Below, piece by piece: positions 43,928 to 53,441 of a DNA stretch of 64,000 nucleotides. The DNA is taken from assembly GCF_900177345.1 (NCBI RefSeq), contig NZ_FWZT01000002.1, positions 1-64,000 of the forward strand, given 5' to 3'. A model generated the notes under the pieces. It was not told where the DNA came from. It did not search any database and saw nothing but the letters and a program-made list of their open reading frames with translations. Positions within the stretch are counted from its first letter, which is position 1. Each line of letters starts with the position of its first letter. Made by a program: the position numbers and the translations under genes. This DNA comes from Pseudobacteriovorax antillogorgiicola (GTDB lineage Bacteria; Bdellovibrionota_B; Oligoflexia; Oligoflexales; Oligoflexaceae).

Positions 43928-45614
43928 AAATTTGAGCCTTGCCTGGTGCCAGGTGATTTTAGATGCCGTAGCAGATACGGGAGCATCCCACGTTTTTATG
44001 TCACCTGGATATCGCGATGCTCCATTTGCAGCTGTTTTGCAGGAGCATCCGCGTTTGACTACGGTCTCGTGCATGGATGAGCGCGCCTCTGGGTATATGG
44101 CTTTGGGAGCAGCAAAAGCCCATCAGCGTCCTGCTGTTCTCATCTGCACTTCAGGAACAGCGGTGGCCAACTACTTACCAGCAGTGATTGAGGCCCACAA
44201 AGAATCCATCCCCTTGATCGTATTGAGTTGCGATCGGCCTATTGAGCTGATTCATTCGGGAGCCAATCAGACGATCGATCAGAGTCAGGTGCTTGGTGCT
44301 TTTTTGAAAGACTACCTTGGCTTGCCTAGCCCCGAAGATCAGATCTCGGCACCTACCTTGCGGGCGATGTTAACCCGAAGTCTAGAGCAAGGCCTCATTT
44401 TTCCAAGAGGGGTGGTTCATATCAATGTTCCTCTGCGAGCTCCCTTGGAGCCGCAAGAATATAAAACGGATCGTTCCCAAGCCTTTATCAATTCAATGGC
44501 CTCCCTACGGCCTACGATAATTGAAGGACAATCGACTCGTGAACCTAAGGGAAAGGTGGGGAGGTTAGAAGATTTAATCCATCGTGCCGAACGAGGACTT
44601 ATAATCTTGGGACGCTTGGATGAATCAGCAGACCGGGTTGCGATTGAAGAGCTGGTGCGAGGTTTATCCTGGCCTTGCCTTGCGGATATCGGTTCGTCTT
44701 TTAAAGGACATCTCGATAACCTTGTGGATGCAGAACTTCCTCAGACTCAAGAGTGGCTAGAGACCTACCAGCCAGATGCCGTGCTTCATTTGGGGCGCCA
44801 TCTCGTGAGTAAGTACTGGGATATATATCTGCAAAAGCGTCCAAATCTTCCCTACGTGGTTGTGTCACCTGAAGCGGGCAGCCAGAACCCGGCGTTCACA
44901 GCCTATACCCATATTCGAAGCGAGGACTATCAGTTTTTAGATGGACTTGCTTTACCGGAGCAAAAGAGCGCAACTGAGGGGATGAGGGCTTGGATGGAGA
45001 ATGCTTCTGAGCTAGTTGCGCGGTATCCCCATCTAACATTACCGGGGCTAGCCCAGTTAATTATGAAACATTCGCACTCCCAGAATCTATTCTTGGGCAA
45101 CTCTAGTTCGATTCGTGCCTTCGATACCTGGTACTTTGATTCTCCTCAGCATGTCAAGAGGGTGGATGCCAATCGAGGGGCAAGTGGTATTGAGGGCTTG
45201 GTTTCCACAGCTACAGGGCTTGCCCTGGCAAGTGGTGAGGCTTGGGATGTGGTGCTTGGTGATGTGTCGATGATCCATGACTTAAACTCACTTTTTCAAC
45301 TTTCTATCAGTCCAGCTCCTCTTAGGGTTTTTCTAGTCAATAATAACGGTGGGCAAATTTTCCGAAAACTTCCTCTTGGACAGTTTCCAAGCGTCCTTAA
45401 TCCATTAGTGACGACACCCCATGAGTTTAACTTTCAAGGTGTCGCTCAATCTGCTGGACTGGCGTATAAAGTGGTAGAGACTAAGGACGCCCTGTTAGCC
45501 CTGCTGCAGAAAGCCCCTAGGGCTCCGGAATTGATTGAAGTTCCCGTCAAGATCGAGGATGATCTGGAGCTATTTGATGCGATTAAAACTCTTCCGAGGA
45601 GGAAAGTGCTTTGA
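43905..45614 (+). CDS. menD: SEPHCHC synthase MenD
   Basis: 569 residues, thiamine-diphosphate enzyme. FMSPGYRDAPFAAVLQEHP, then MDERASGYMALGAAKA with the cofactor glutamate, then TSGTAVANYLPAVIEA. The C-terminal diphosphate-binding half has GDVSMIHDLNS and NNNGGQIF. It adds 2-oxoglutarate to isochorismate. The usual SPGSRSTPL reads SPGYRDAPF, a change in a substrate-binding loop. Sequence and neighbours agree; overlaps both menF and menA. Confidence 0.92.
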   Translation: MKQANYTKNLSLAWCQVILDAVADTGASHVFMSPGYRDAPFAAVLQEHPRLTTVSCMDERASGYMALGAAKAHQRPAVLICTSGTAVANYLPAVIEAHKESIPLIVLSCDRPIELIHSGANQTIDQSQVLGAFLKDYLGLPSPEDQISAPTLRAMLTRSLEQGLIFPRGVVHINVPLRAPLEPQEYKTDRSQAFINSMASLRPTIIEGQSTREPKGKVGRLEDLIHRAERGLIILGRLDESADRVAIEELVRGLSWPCLADIGSSFKGHLDNLVDAELPQTQEWLETYQPDAVLHLGRHLVSKYWDIYLQKRPNLPYVVVSPEAGSQNPAFTAYTHIRSEDYQFLDGLALPEQKSATEGMRAWMENASELVARYPHLTLPGLAQLIMKHSHSQNLFLGNSSSIRAFDTWYFDSPQHVKRVDANRGASGIEGLVSTATGLALASGEAWDVVLGDVSMIHDLNSLFQLSISPAPLRVFLVNNNGGQIFRKLPLGQFPSVLNPLVTTPHEFNFQGVAQSAGLAYKVVETKDALLALLQKAPRAPELIEVPVKIEDDLELFDAIKTLPRRKVL

Positions 45615-46513
45615 CTTATTGGCAAGTTCTATGGATGGGCATCCGACCTGCAACTCTACTACTAGGCGTTAGCCCTGTCATCCTGGGAAGCGCTCTTGGC
45701 TATCAGCACTTGATCGAGCAAGGGCAGAATCCCAGTTGGATCAATGGCCTCACCTTTTTAGCTGCTTTAGCTGTGGTGGTGTTGATGCAATCTGCCGCCA
45801 ATTTAGTTAACGATGCGGAAGATGCGGCATCTGGAGTCGACAATGACGCTAGGCGAGGCCCGTTGCGTGTTGTTCAAGCAGGATTGATGTCACAGCGCAA
45901 GGCGAAGGACGCCTACCAAGCCATGCTTGGGCTCGCAGTTTTTATTGGCCTACTACTGACGATCCATGGTGGCTGGTCCGTGTTGGCTGTGGCTATCGTA
46001 AGTGCGGCAGTTGCATACCTTTATACTGGGGGGCCCAAACCTCTTTCTCACCTTGGTTTGGGGGAGGTTGTTGCTATTGTCTTTTTTGGCCCTGTAGCAG
46101 TCCTGGGCAGTGCCTACTTGCAAAGTCTAACTTGGCAGTGGTCGGATCTCCTTTGGTCTATGGGGCCAGGGTTGCTTGCTGGTGCAGTAATGGCGATCAA
46201 CAACCTAAGAGATCGTAGAGGTGATGAACGCACCGGGAAACGAACCCTCGCCATCCAGTTAGGGGATCGTCTTGGGCAGCATTTGCCTTGGTATCTCGTG
46301 TTGGCCAGCGTCGCCGTATTTTTTGCCTATGCTCTCTGGAATCAGATCTGGCTCGTGGGGCTGATCTTGTCCTTCGTGATGCTTAGGTTGCTTCGCGCTA
46401 GCCTCAAGCCTCTGATCTTCCCTAGGGCAGATCTATTGAATAAAGCCCTGAAGCTCACATCAATCTTTGTTGCGGTTTACTGTGCGGTTTATGCTCTGGT
46501 TGTGGTGCTGTGA
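45611..46513 (+). CDS. menA: DHNA polyprenyltransferase MenA
   Basis: 300 residues with about eight or nine membrane spans, UbiA superfamily. The first Asp-rich motif is NDAEDAASGVDND (~67) and the second NNLRDRRGDERTGKRTLA (~198). It joins the polyprenyl tail to 1,4-dihydroxy-2-naphthoate with loss of CO2 in the inner membrane. TTG start overlaps the menD stop (TTGA). The tail donor is probably made by the divergent synthase at 40615-41583. Confidence 0.92.
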   Translation: MTYWQVLWMGIRPATLLLGVSPVILGSALGYQHLIEQGQNPSWINGLTFLAALAVVVLMQSAANLVNDAEDAASGVDNDARRGPLRVVQAGLMSQRKAKDAYQAMLGLAVFIGLLLTIHGGWSVLAVAIVSAAVAYLYTGGPKPLSHLGLGEVVAIVFFGPVAVLGSAYLQSLTWQWSDLLWSMGPGLLAGAVMAINNLRDRRGDERTGKRTLAIQLGDRLGQHLPWYLVLASVAVFFAYALWNQIWLVGLILSFVMLRLLRASLKPLIFPRADLLNKALKLTSIFVAVYCAVYALVVVL

Positions 46514-47496
46514 TTATTCACGAGATCAAAGTGGAGCAGGTTCACCTGCCCTTTGTTCGTAGTTTTCGTCACCAGGGTCGCGACATACTGGGTAAAGACC
46601 TCGCGATTCTCACTGTATACGATGAACATCAGCGACTCTACCGCGGTGAGATCGGTCCCTTATCTGGGGTTCACCGAGAAAATCTTAGGGAAAGTATTTC
46701 TGCGTTATCTAAGCAAAAGCCAGAGGATCTCGGTGAGTCTGGCTCTTGGCCTTTGCATCGGCATGCCTTTGGTAGCCCCTATCACACAGGGATTGCAAGT
46801 CTTGATAGCGCCTGGGAACAGGTCTTGTTTCAGCGTTGGTTAGATGACAAGGGCTCTCAATCCGAATTTACAGCTCCTATAGCAGGATTAATAACATTAG
46901 ATCGAGAGTCAAATGCCTTGCAGGATTTGCTTAAGCAGAACTTCAAGTCTATCAAAGTGAAATTGGGCCGAGACTCGTTCGATGCTGAGCTGAAGGCGCT
47001 TGAGCAGCTTGTCGATACCTTAGCCAGTGGCACTAGACTGCGTCTGGATGCAAATCAGAGCTTAAGCACCGCGCAGGTCCGGAAACTATGGGATAAGTTT
47101 TATGATCAAATTGAGTTCTTTGAAGAGCCGTTTCCATCTTTAGAGCAGAACTTAGCCCTTGATGGTGTTCCCATTGCGCTCGATGAATGTCTTTGGGACC
47201 GCGAACTTGATGAGCTGGCAAAGGACGTTTATGTCGTTGTAAAGCCCATGCGCCTCGGACTATCACGAGCCTTTGAATGGCTTGCTAAAGGTCATCCAAA
47301 AGATCGCTTAATCTTGTCATCATGCTTTGATTCTGGAATCGCTCTTAGGTCCTATCTGAGGTTTATTCAACACTTCGAGCTAAGTGCCAGTCATGGGCTC
47401 GGCACTTACGAGTATTTGGCACATGATGTTATGGAATCTAGGATGCCTTGGGAAGGCTCGACTATGAAGCTAGAAGAGGGTTATAGCTATGACTAG
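46510..47496 (+). CDS. menC: o-Succinylbenzoate synthase MenC
   Basis: 328 residues, enolase superfamily. Catalytic lysine in SIKVKLGR (~155), metal ligands in LRLDANQSL (~175), FFEEPFP (~202) and ALDECLWD (~225), and the second lysine in VVVKPMRLG (~245). It dehydrates SHCHC to 2-succinylbenzoate. MenH, which makes SHCHC, is not in the window. GTG start overlaps menA (GTGA); the stop overlaps menE by eight bases. Confidence 0.9.
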   Translation: MIIHEIKVEQVHLPFVRSFRHQGRDILGKDLAILTVYDEHQRLYRGEIGPLSGVHRENLRESISALSKQKPEDLGESGSWPLHRHAFGSPYHTGIASLDSAWEQVLFQRWLDDKGSQSEFTAPIAGLITLDRESNALQDLLKQNFKSIKVKLGRDSFDAELKALEQLVDTLASGTRLRLDANQSLSTAQVRKLWDKFYDQIEFFEEPFPSLEQNLALDGVPIALDECLWDRELDELAKDVYVVVKPMRLGLSRAFEWLAKGHPKDRLILSSCFDSGIALRSYLRFIQHFELSASHGLGTYEYLAHDVMESRMPWEGSTMKLEEGYSYD

Positions 47497-48853
47497 CTTG
47501 GCGAACTTTCTTGAGCTTCCTTCCGATCAAGTGGTTATAGAAGTGGGTGATGAGCGTATCACAACGAGGGTTCTTACCCAGCATTTAGAGCAAGTAGCTT
47601 GCTGGATCGCAGAGAACAGCACGAGTCAAAAATTGGTGATGACCTTCTCCTGCCCCTATAAAACCTGGCTGGCTTCGTTGGCTAGTTTAGCCTTAGGTAG
47701 GATAGCGGTTTTGTTAAACCCACGGTTTCCTGAAGGGCAGAAGCAAAAGCTTTTAAAAAACTTAGACAGCTATGAAGAACTATCGGAGCCCCTCCTTGGC
47801 CCGAACCGACCCCGATTGGCCATTGTTGCAAAAGCGTTGGCGCCTCATCATCCCTGGCTCATTATTTTTACGTCGGGAAGCAGTGGTCAGCCGAAGGGTG
47901 TCGTGCACTCATTGGCGAGCCTGCAAGAGAGTGCGCAATCATTTATATCCTTCTATCAGGCGAAGGAAGGGGATCGATTTCTTCTATCTCTGGGTCTATT
48001 CCACATCGGTGGGTTTATAATTGCGATGCGGGCACTTGAAAGTCGGGGAGTCCTTGTTATCGGTGGTGGGGCAAAAACTGTTAAGACTGATCTGATAGCT
48101 TCAGAGCCAGACTTTGTTTCCTTGGTACCTGCTCAACTCCACGATGCTCTGGAGAACCCATCAGCATCACAAACCCTATCGAAATCTAAGGCTGTTCTTA
48201 TCGGTGGTGCGAGCGCGGCCAAACCCCTCATAGAGAAAAGCCTAGCCCTTACCATACCTATATCACTGTGTTACGGTAGCTCAGAGACAGCAGCACAGGT
48301 TGCGGCTCTCCCTCCAGGTCAGCCTCCAGCATCAGCCCAGCATGTGGGGCAAATCATGCCAGGCCGATCGGTTCGCATTGCGGACGACTGTGTGTTGGTT
48401 CAAGGTGCTGGCGTGATGCTCGGATACTGGAGGACCGGGCACTTTGAAGCTACCGACGACCAGGTTTATCAAAGTCAAGACCTAGGCCGCGTTGAAGGCG
48501 GTGATTTGTTCCTCATGGGTCGCAAAGATACTGTTTTCCAATCAGGTGGCGAGAATATAGCACCAAGCGAGATTGAGAGTATTTTGAATCACCTTGATAG
48601 TGGAGCCCGCTATCTTGTATTGCCGCTCGCAGATCCGCGATTGACTTGGGTTCCTCAGTTGGTGGTCGTTGGAGAAAAGCCTAACTTAGAGCGAGTTTTG
48701 CAGGCCATGGACAAGCAACTTGCGCCTTTTAAAAGACCAGTGAAAATATACTGGGACCCTGCTCGAAATCTTGAGCAGAAGCTCCAGAGGCAAAGCTATC
48801 TTGAAAAAATCGAATTGAAACAGCTAGAAGTTCTATGGGAGCGATATGGCTAA
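47489..48853 (+). CDS. menE: o-Succinylbenzoate-CoA ligase MenE
   Basis: 454 residues, ANL adenylating superfamily. P-loop IIFTSGSSGQPKGVVHS (~128), CYGSSETAAQVA (~270), and C-terminal hinge/catalytic region LFLMGRKDTVFQSGGENIAPSEIE (~350). It activates succinylbenzoate to its CoA ester. MenB, the next enzyme, is absent here. Overlaps both neighbours by eight bases. Confidence 0.9.
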   Translation: MTSLANFLELPSDQVVIEVGDERITTRVLTQHLEQVACWIAENSTSQKLVMTFSCPYKTWLASLASLALGRIAVLLNPRFPEGQKQKLLKNLDSYEELSEPLLGPNRPRLAIVAKALAPHHPWLIIFTSGSSGQPKGVVHSLASLQESAQSFISFYQAKEGDRFLLSLGLFHIGGFIIAMRALESRGVLVIGGGAKTVKTDLIASEPDFVSLVPAQLHDALENPSASQTLSKSKAVLIGGASAAKPLIEKSLALTIPISLCYGSSETAAQVAALPPGQPPASAQHVGQIMPGRSVRIADDCVLVQGAGVMLGYWRTGHFEATDDQVYQSQDLGRVEGGDLFLMGRKDTVFQSGGENIAPSEIESILNHLDSGARYLVLPLADPRLTWVPQLVVVGEKPNLERVLQAMDKQLAPFKRPVKIYWDPARNLEQKLQRQSYLEKIELKQLEVLWERYG

Positions 48854-50081
48854 TCTCATTGTTATTGGGGCTGGAGCAGCCGGTGTTTTTGGGGCAATCA
48901 ATGCCAAAATTCGGAACCCGGATTTAGATGTCGTGATTTTGGAAGGTACGAGACGGCCTCTCAATAAGGTTAAAATCTCTGGCGGTGGTCGCTGTAATGT
49001 GACCCATCATTGCTTTGACCCTAAGAAGCTTGTGGCAAATTATCCTCGTGGTAGCCGTGAGTTGCTGGGGCCCTTTCATCGCTTTCAGCCACAAGATACG
49101 ATCCAATGGTTTCAAGATCGAGGTGTCGCGACGAAGGTGGAAGCTGACGGCAGAATGTTCCCAACCACGAACTCCTCTCAGACCATCATTGACTGCTTGT
49201 TGGGAGAAGTGAAGCGCCTCAATATCGAGCTGCGCTTGGGAGCTATAGTTAAAGAACTGACAAGAAATGAACAGGGTTTCGTTGTCAATCTGCGCGAAGG
49301 TGTGATCCGCGCTGATGCTGTCATGCTCGCCACGGGAAGTGCTCCCAAGGGGCATCAGATAGCATCGAATCTGGGTCATCAACTATCGGATCCAGTTCCG
49401 TCTCTGTTTACGTTTAATGTGGAAGATGCCCTAATAGATGGCTTGGCAGGACAGAGTTTTGAAGCAGTTGATGTTCAGCTAAAAGTAGACGGGCGTAAAA
49501 AACCGTTTCTGCAAACAGGTCCGCTGCTGTTTACCCATTGGGGTTTGAGCGGGCCAGCGGTTCTTAAGCTGTCTGCGTTTGCTGCTCGCCAGTTGTATCA
49601 AAGCGATTACAAAGCAGAGTTAAAAGTTAATTTTCTGCGCTTACAAGAAGACAGAGCCTTGGAAAAGCTCATGGAGCTTAAAAAGATACATCTCAAAAAG
49701 CAATTCGTTAAAACTCCCCTTGATAGTTTGAGCAAGCGCTTTTGGGGGCGGCTTCTAGAGGTGCATGAGCGTGACTCCGGTACCATCTGGAATGACCTCG
49801 ATAAGAAGACTTTGAGGCGCATCGCACAGACTCTTACCCAGTACAGCTTTAAGGTTGAAGGAAAAGGGCAATTCAAGGAAGAGTTTGTGACCTGCGGAGG
49901 TGTTAAATTGAATCAGGTTGATTTTCGCACCATGGAAAGCAAGGTTTGTCCTAATCTCTACTTCGGTGGTGAAATCCTCGATATTGATGGCATAACAGGT
50001 GGTTTTAATTTTCAAAATGCCTGGACCACGAGTTGGATCATGGCTCAATCCTTTGCAAAAGCCACCCAGTCGGCTAAATAG
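48846..50081 (+). CDS. BaiN/HI0933-type flavoprotein
   Basis: 411 residues. N-terminal FAD Rossmann motif VIGAGAAGVFGAI (~5), KVKISGGGRCNVTH (~42), and C-terminal YFGGEILDIDGITGGFNFQNAW (~372), all family hallmarks. It is the last gene of the men unit (overlap of eight bases with menE). Members of this family are often called NAD(P)/FAD-dependent oxidoreductases; the substrate is unknown, and a quinone link is only suggested by position. Confidence 0.85.
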   Translation: MANLIVIGAGAAGVFGAINAKIRNPDLDVVILEGTRRPLNKVKISGGGRCNVTHHCFDPKKLVANYPRGSRELLGPFHRFQPQDTIQWFQDRGVATKVEADGRMFPTTNSSQTIIDCLLGEVKRLNIELRLGAIVKELTRNEQGFVVNLREGVIRADAVMLATGSAPKGHQIASNLGHQLSDPVPSLFTFNVEDALIDGLAGQSFEAVDVQLKVDGRKKPFLQTGPLLFTHWGLSGPAVLKLSAFAARQLYQSDYKAELKVNFLRLQEDRALEKLMELKKIHLKKQFVKTPLDSLSKRFWGRLLEVHERDSGTIWNDLDKKTLRRIAQTLTQYSFKVEGKGQFKEEFVTCGGVKLNQVDFRTMESKVCPNLYFGGEILDIDGITGGFNFQNAWTTSWIMAQSFAKATQSAK

Positions 50082-50340
50082 GCTTCACCTTGACGTTTAA
50101 GCAGTTATGGCGTGATTAGCCTGGAGTCCCGTTGTTTCTGATTTGGTGTAAGCCATAAATGCATGCTTGCGATATCCCCGAAATCGTTGTACAGACAAAA
50201 GCTGAGCTAAGTCTCTGACCTGTGGGTTAACAGGCATTGGTTCAGCTGTAGGTCCCTACAATCTGCAGCGAGTTGTAATACTCGATAGAATAACATCGAT
50301 AGGAAAATCGTTTTGGATTTAAGTGAGTGGTGGAGACAAA
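50082..50340. other. Intergenic region between the men and trp operons
   Basis: 259 bases without a gene. Short hairpins occur: CCTGT (50219-50223) with ACAGG (50230-50234), and TGTAG (50248-50252) with CTACA (50256-50260). No leader peptide with tandem Trp codons, T-box consensus or strong poly-T terminator was seen. A TTGTAA at 50272 may be part of the trpE promoter, without a convincing -10. Confidence 0.5.
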
Positions 50341-51852
50341 GTGAATATTTACCCAAGCCTAGAGCAGGTACGGCTCATGGCGCGGCGGGACTACCGGATG
50401 ATTCCCTTGGGGATCGAGATGCCGGCAGACACGCTGACCCCAGTGAGTGCCTTCCTCAGATTACGACATTCAGGTTCGAAGCAAGCCTTTTTACTCGAAA
50501 GTGCCGATGGTGGCGAAGAAGTTGGTCGCTACTCCTTCCTTGGCATAGATCCTTTTGCTAGTCTCAGAAGCCGCTCTGATCAACTAGTTTTTTCCCATTA
50601 TAATTCATCTCAAGTCATCCAAGATCGCGCTAGTTTTCAATCTGTTGAAAAACTAATCAAAGAATATCAGTCCATGCACCTCGAAGGCTTTCCACCGTTT
50701 ACTGGTGGTGCTGTGGGATACGTCGCCTACGATGCTATTCAGCAGCTTGAAGATATCCCTATGCCAGACAAAGGTCTGGACTCAGACGATATCTACCTGA
50801 TGCTTTTCAAACATATCATAGCCTTTGATCAACTTAAGCATCGGCTTTATATCGTGACTCATATCGAGACAGATGATGACGCCGACCTTGATCCGCTATA
50901 TCGAGATGCGGAGGCTAAAATTCAAGATATTCGAAAGCGCTTGTTTGAAAGCACAGATAAAGAGGTCTTGGATCTTAGCCTAAGTGAAGTTGCTTCGGTG
51001 GAGCCTGTTGAGGCGGAAGCGACTTTGGGCAAAGAGGCTTTTTGTGCTGGTGTGAAAACCATCAAAAAGCATATCCGTGCTGGAGATATCTTTCAATGCG
51101 TTCTCTCGGATCGCTTTCACTTTCCGTTCGAGGGAGATCCATTTCTTGTCTACCGAATTCTGCGGATGATCAATCCATCTCCTTATCTCTTCTATCTGGC
51201 TCTTGAAGATGATGAGTACCTACTGGGTTCGTCACCAGAGATGTTGGTGCGATCCTACGATGGTAGGCTAGAAACATGCCCCATCGCAGGAACGAGACCA
51301 AGGGGAAAGGACCACAAGGAAGACAAGAAGTTAGAGTCTGATCTGCTGGCATCTGTAAAGGAGAAAGCAGAGCACTTGATGCTTGTTGATTTGGGTCGAA
51401 ACGACATTGGGCGAGTGTCGAAACCAGGAACAGTGCGGGTTTCTGAGTTTATGAAAGTGGAACGCTACTCTCATGTGATGCACTTGGTTAGCCTTGTTGA
51501 GGGCAAGCTCAAGCGTAGTCTTACCCCGTGGCAAGCCTTGGGAGCATGTTTTCCTGCAGGAACTCTCTCGGGCGCACCTAAGATTCGCGCCATGGAAATC
51601 ATCTCTGACTTAGAGCCTGAGAGGCGGGGGCCTTACGGTGGGGCGGTAGTCTGCTATGATTTTACCGGCAACCTGAATTCATGCATTACCATTAGGAGCC
51701 TTTACATCAAGGGCGGCAAGGCTTATGTCCAAGCCGGAGCAGGTGTTGTCGCTGACTCTCGGCCTGAGAAAGAGTGGGAAGAGGTTCTCAATAAAGCCAA
51801 AGCTGTTCGTAGTGCGGTTGCCATTGCCCAGCTAGCGGAAGGAGAGGCCTGA
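50341..51852 (+). CDS. trpE: Anthranilate synthase component I
   Basis: 503 residues. N-terminal regulatory region with LLESADGGEEVGRYSFLG (~46; the LLES part is linked to tryptophan feedback inhibition), then core: IKKHIRAGDIFQCVLSDRF, LLGSSPEML, CPIAGTRPRG, LMLVDLGRNDIGRV and PAGTLSGAPKIRAMEII. It forms anthranilate from chorismate with TrpG. GTG 50341 has GGAG five bases upstream; an in-frame GTG at 50323 has none. First gene of trpEGDCFBA. Confidence 0.95.
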   Translation: MNIYPSLEQVRLMARRDYRMIPLGIEMPADTLTPVSAFLRLRHSGSKQAFLLESADGGEEVGRYSFLGIDPFASLRSRSDQLVFSHYNSSQVIQDRASFQSVEKLIKEYQSMHLEGFPPFTGGAVGYVAYDAIQQLEDIPMPDKGLDSDDIYLMLFKHIIAFDQLKHRLYIVTHIETDDDADLDPLYRDAEAKIQDIRKRLFESTDKEVLDLSLSEVASVEPVEAEATLGKEAFCAGVKTIKKHIRAGDIFQCVLSDRFHFPFEGDPFLVYRILRMINPSPYLFYLALEDDEYLLGSSPEMLVRSYDGRLETCPIAGTRPRGKDHKEDKKLESDLLASVKEKAEHLMLVDLGRNDIGRVSKPGTVRVSEFMKVERYSHVMHLVSLVEGKLKRSLTPWQALGACFPAGTLSGAPKIRAMEIISDLEPERRGPYGGAVVCYDFTGNLNSCITIRSLYIKGGKAYVQAGAGVVADSRPEKEWEEVLNKAKAVRSAVAIAQLAEGEA

Positions 51853-52421
51853 TGATTCTTCTCATAGACAACTACGATTCTTTCACATTTAACGTTTATC
51901 AGTATCTATGCCAGCTCGGGCAGAAGGTGAAGGTTGTTCGCAATGATAAGATGGCGATGAGCGATATTGAGCGTATGGCGCCTGATGCGATTGTCATCTC
52001 TCCGGGGCCTGGGAATCCAGACCAAGCTGGAATTACCTTAGAAACCATTGAGACGTTTGCTGGTAGCATTCCTATTCTCGGAATTTGCCTCGGTCATCAA
52101 TCCATTGCGCAGGCATTCGGAGGCCGGGTTATCCGGGCCAAGACGATGATGCATGGCAAGACGTCACCGGTATCGCATACAGGGCGTGGGTTGTTTCAAG
52201 GCCTTCCTAAGCCTTTGACTGTGACTCGCTATCATTCGTTGATTGTGGAAAGGAAAAGTCTTCCGAAATGCTTTCGTATCACATCCGAGACAGAGGATGG
52301 GGTTATTATGGGCATCAAACATAAGCGTTTTCCTATCGAGGGCATTCAATTCCATCCCGAGTCTTACATGACGGATAGTGGCTTGAAGATCCTTGAAAAT
52401 TTTTGTGCACAGCTATCCTGA
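51852..52421 (+). CDS. trpG: Anthranilate synthase component II (glutamine amidotransferase)
   Basis: 189 residues, class I amidotransferase. Nucleophile in GICLGHQSIAQAFGG (~C78), and the His-Glu of the triad in IQFHPESYM (~168). Supplies ammonia to TrpE. Its ATG overlaps the trpE stop codon by one base; trpD follows 12 bases later. It may also serve PabB, as no separate pabA is seen. Confidence 0.95.
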   Translation: MILLIDNYDSFTFNVYQYLCQLGQKVKVVRNDKMAMSDIERMAPDAIVISPGPGNPDQAGITLETIETFAGSIPILGICLGHQSIAQAFGGRVIRAKTMMHGKTSPVSHTGRGLFQGLPKPLTVTRYHSLIVERKSLPKCFRITSETEDGVIMGIKHKRFPIEGIQFHPESYMTDSGLKILENFCAQLS

Positions 52422-52433
52422 TGGAGTCGAGAC

Positions 52434-53441
52434 ATGAAGCAATATCTGAACAAACTGTTTGCTCGTGAATCCTTGAGTGAGCAAGAGGCCAATGAGGCGA
52501 TGAACCTCCTGATGGGGGGGCGGGTTAGCCCTGAAGAGGTGGGAGCATTTCTCGGGGCCTTGCGCGGGAAGGGCGAAACCATTGAGGAAATTACTGGCTG
52601 TGCCAAGTCGTTGCGAGATCATGCGATTCCTCTTAGGATTAAGCGTACCGATCTGATCGATACCTGTGGCACCGGTGGCGATGGAGCCAACACCTTTAAT
52701 ATATCAACCACCAACGCCTTTGTGATTGCGGCTGCTGGCCTGGGTGTATGCAAGCACGGCAATCGCTCGATTTCTAGCAAGTGCGGTAGTGCTGATGTCT
52801 TGGAAGAGCTTGGAGTGCCTATCGATCTTGAGCCTGAACGTGTTGCAGAAAGCATCGATAGATATGGTTTCGGTTTTCTTTTCGCTCCCAAGTTTCACCC
52901 TGCTATGGGGCACGTGGTACCCATTCGTCGCAACTTAGGGGCCCGGACCATTTTTAACTTGCTGGGGCCTCTCGTCAATCCAGCCTTTACCAAAAGGCAG
53001 GTCATGGGAGTCTACGATCGCAAGATGCTTGAGCCATTCGCCTATGTGTTAGCTTCACTTGGTGCTGAGGAAGTGATGCTTGTGACTGGAGATGATGGTC
53101 TTGATGAAATCACGACAACAACAACCACCCAAGTTGCTCATCTTAAAGATGGCCAGGTAAAAACATATACCATCGACCCAAGAGACTATGGCATCGATCT
53201 GGCGAGAGCCGAGGACTTAGCAGGGGGAGACCGGAAGACAAACGCGGATATCATCACAAGAATCCTACGAGGTGATGATCACGGCCCGAAACGGGATATC
53301 GTCGCCATCAACGGGGCTGCAGCATTGCTTGTTGGTGGGAAAGTCTCAGACCTTGGAGAAGGTTTGAAGGCTGTTCACGATATCTTGGATCAAGGAAAGG
53401 CTTGGGAGGTTCTCCAAGCTGTAAGGGGAGGTGGAGCATGA
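52434..53441 (+). CDS. trpD: Anthranilate phosphoribosyltransferase
   Basis: 335 residues. Helical N-domain, then DTCGTGGDGANTFNIST (~78, PRPP-binding), KHGNRSISSKCGSADVLEELG (split here as KHGNRSISS and SADVLEELG), and HPAMGHVVPIRRNLGARTIFN, LLGPLVNP. Transfers phosphoribose to anthranilate. Stand-alone form, not fused to TrpG. The stop overlaps the trpC ATG. Confidence 0.95.
   Translation: MKQYLNKLFARESLSEQEANEAMNLLMGGRVSPEEVGAFLGALRGKGETIEEITGCAKSLRDHAIPLRIKRTDLIDTCGTGGDGANTFNISTTNAFVIAAAGLGVCKHGNRSISSKCGSADVLEELGVPIDLEPERVAESIDRYGFGFLFAPKFHPAMGHVVPIRRNLGARTIFNLLGPLVNPAFTKRQVMGVYDRKMLEPFAYVLASLGAEEVMLVTGDDGLDEITTTTTTQVAHLKDGQVKTYTIDPRDYGIDLARAEDLAGGDRKTNADIITRILRGDDHGPKRDIVAINGAAALLVGGKVSDLGEGLKAVHDILDQGKAWEVLQAVRGGGA

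Noticed and set aside
50150-50220. Trp leader peptide
   Set aside because: The only short frame with ATG (about 19 codons) has no Trp codon.
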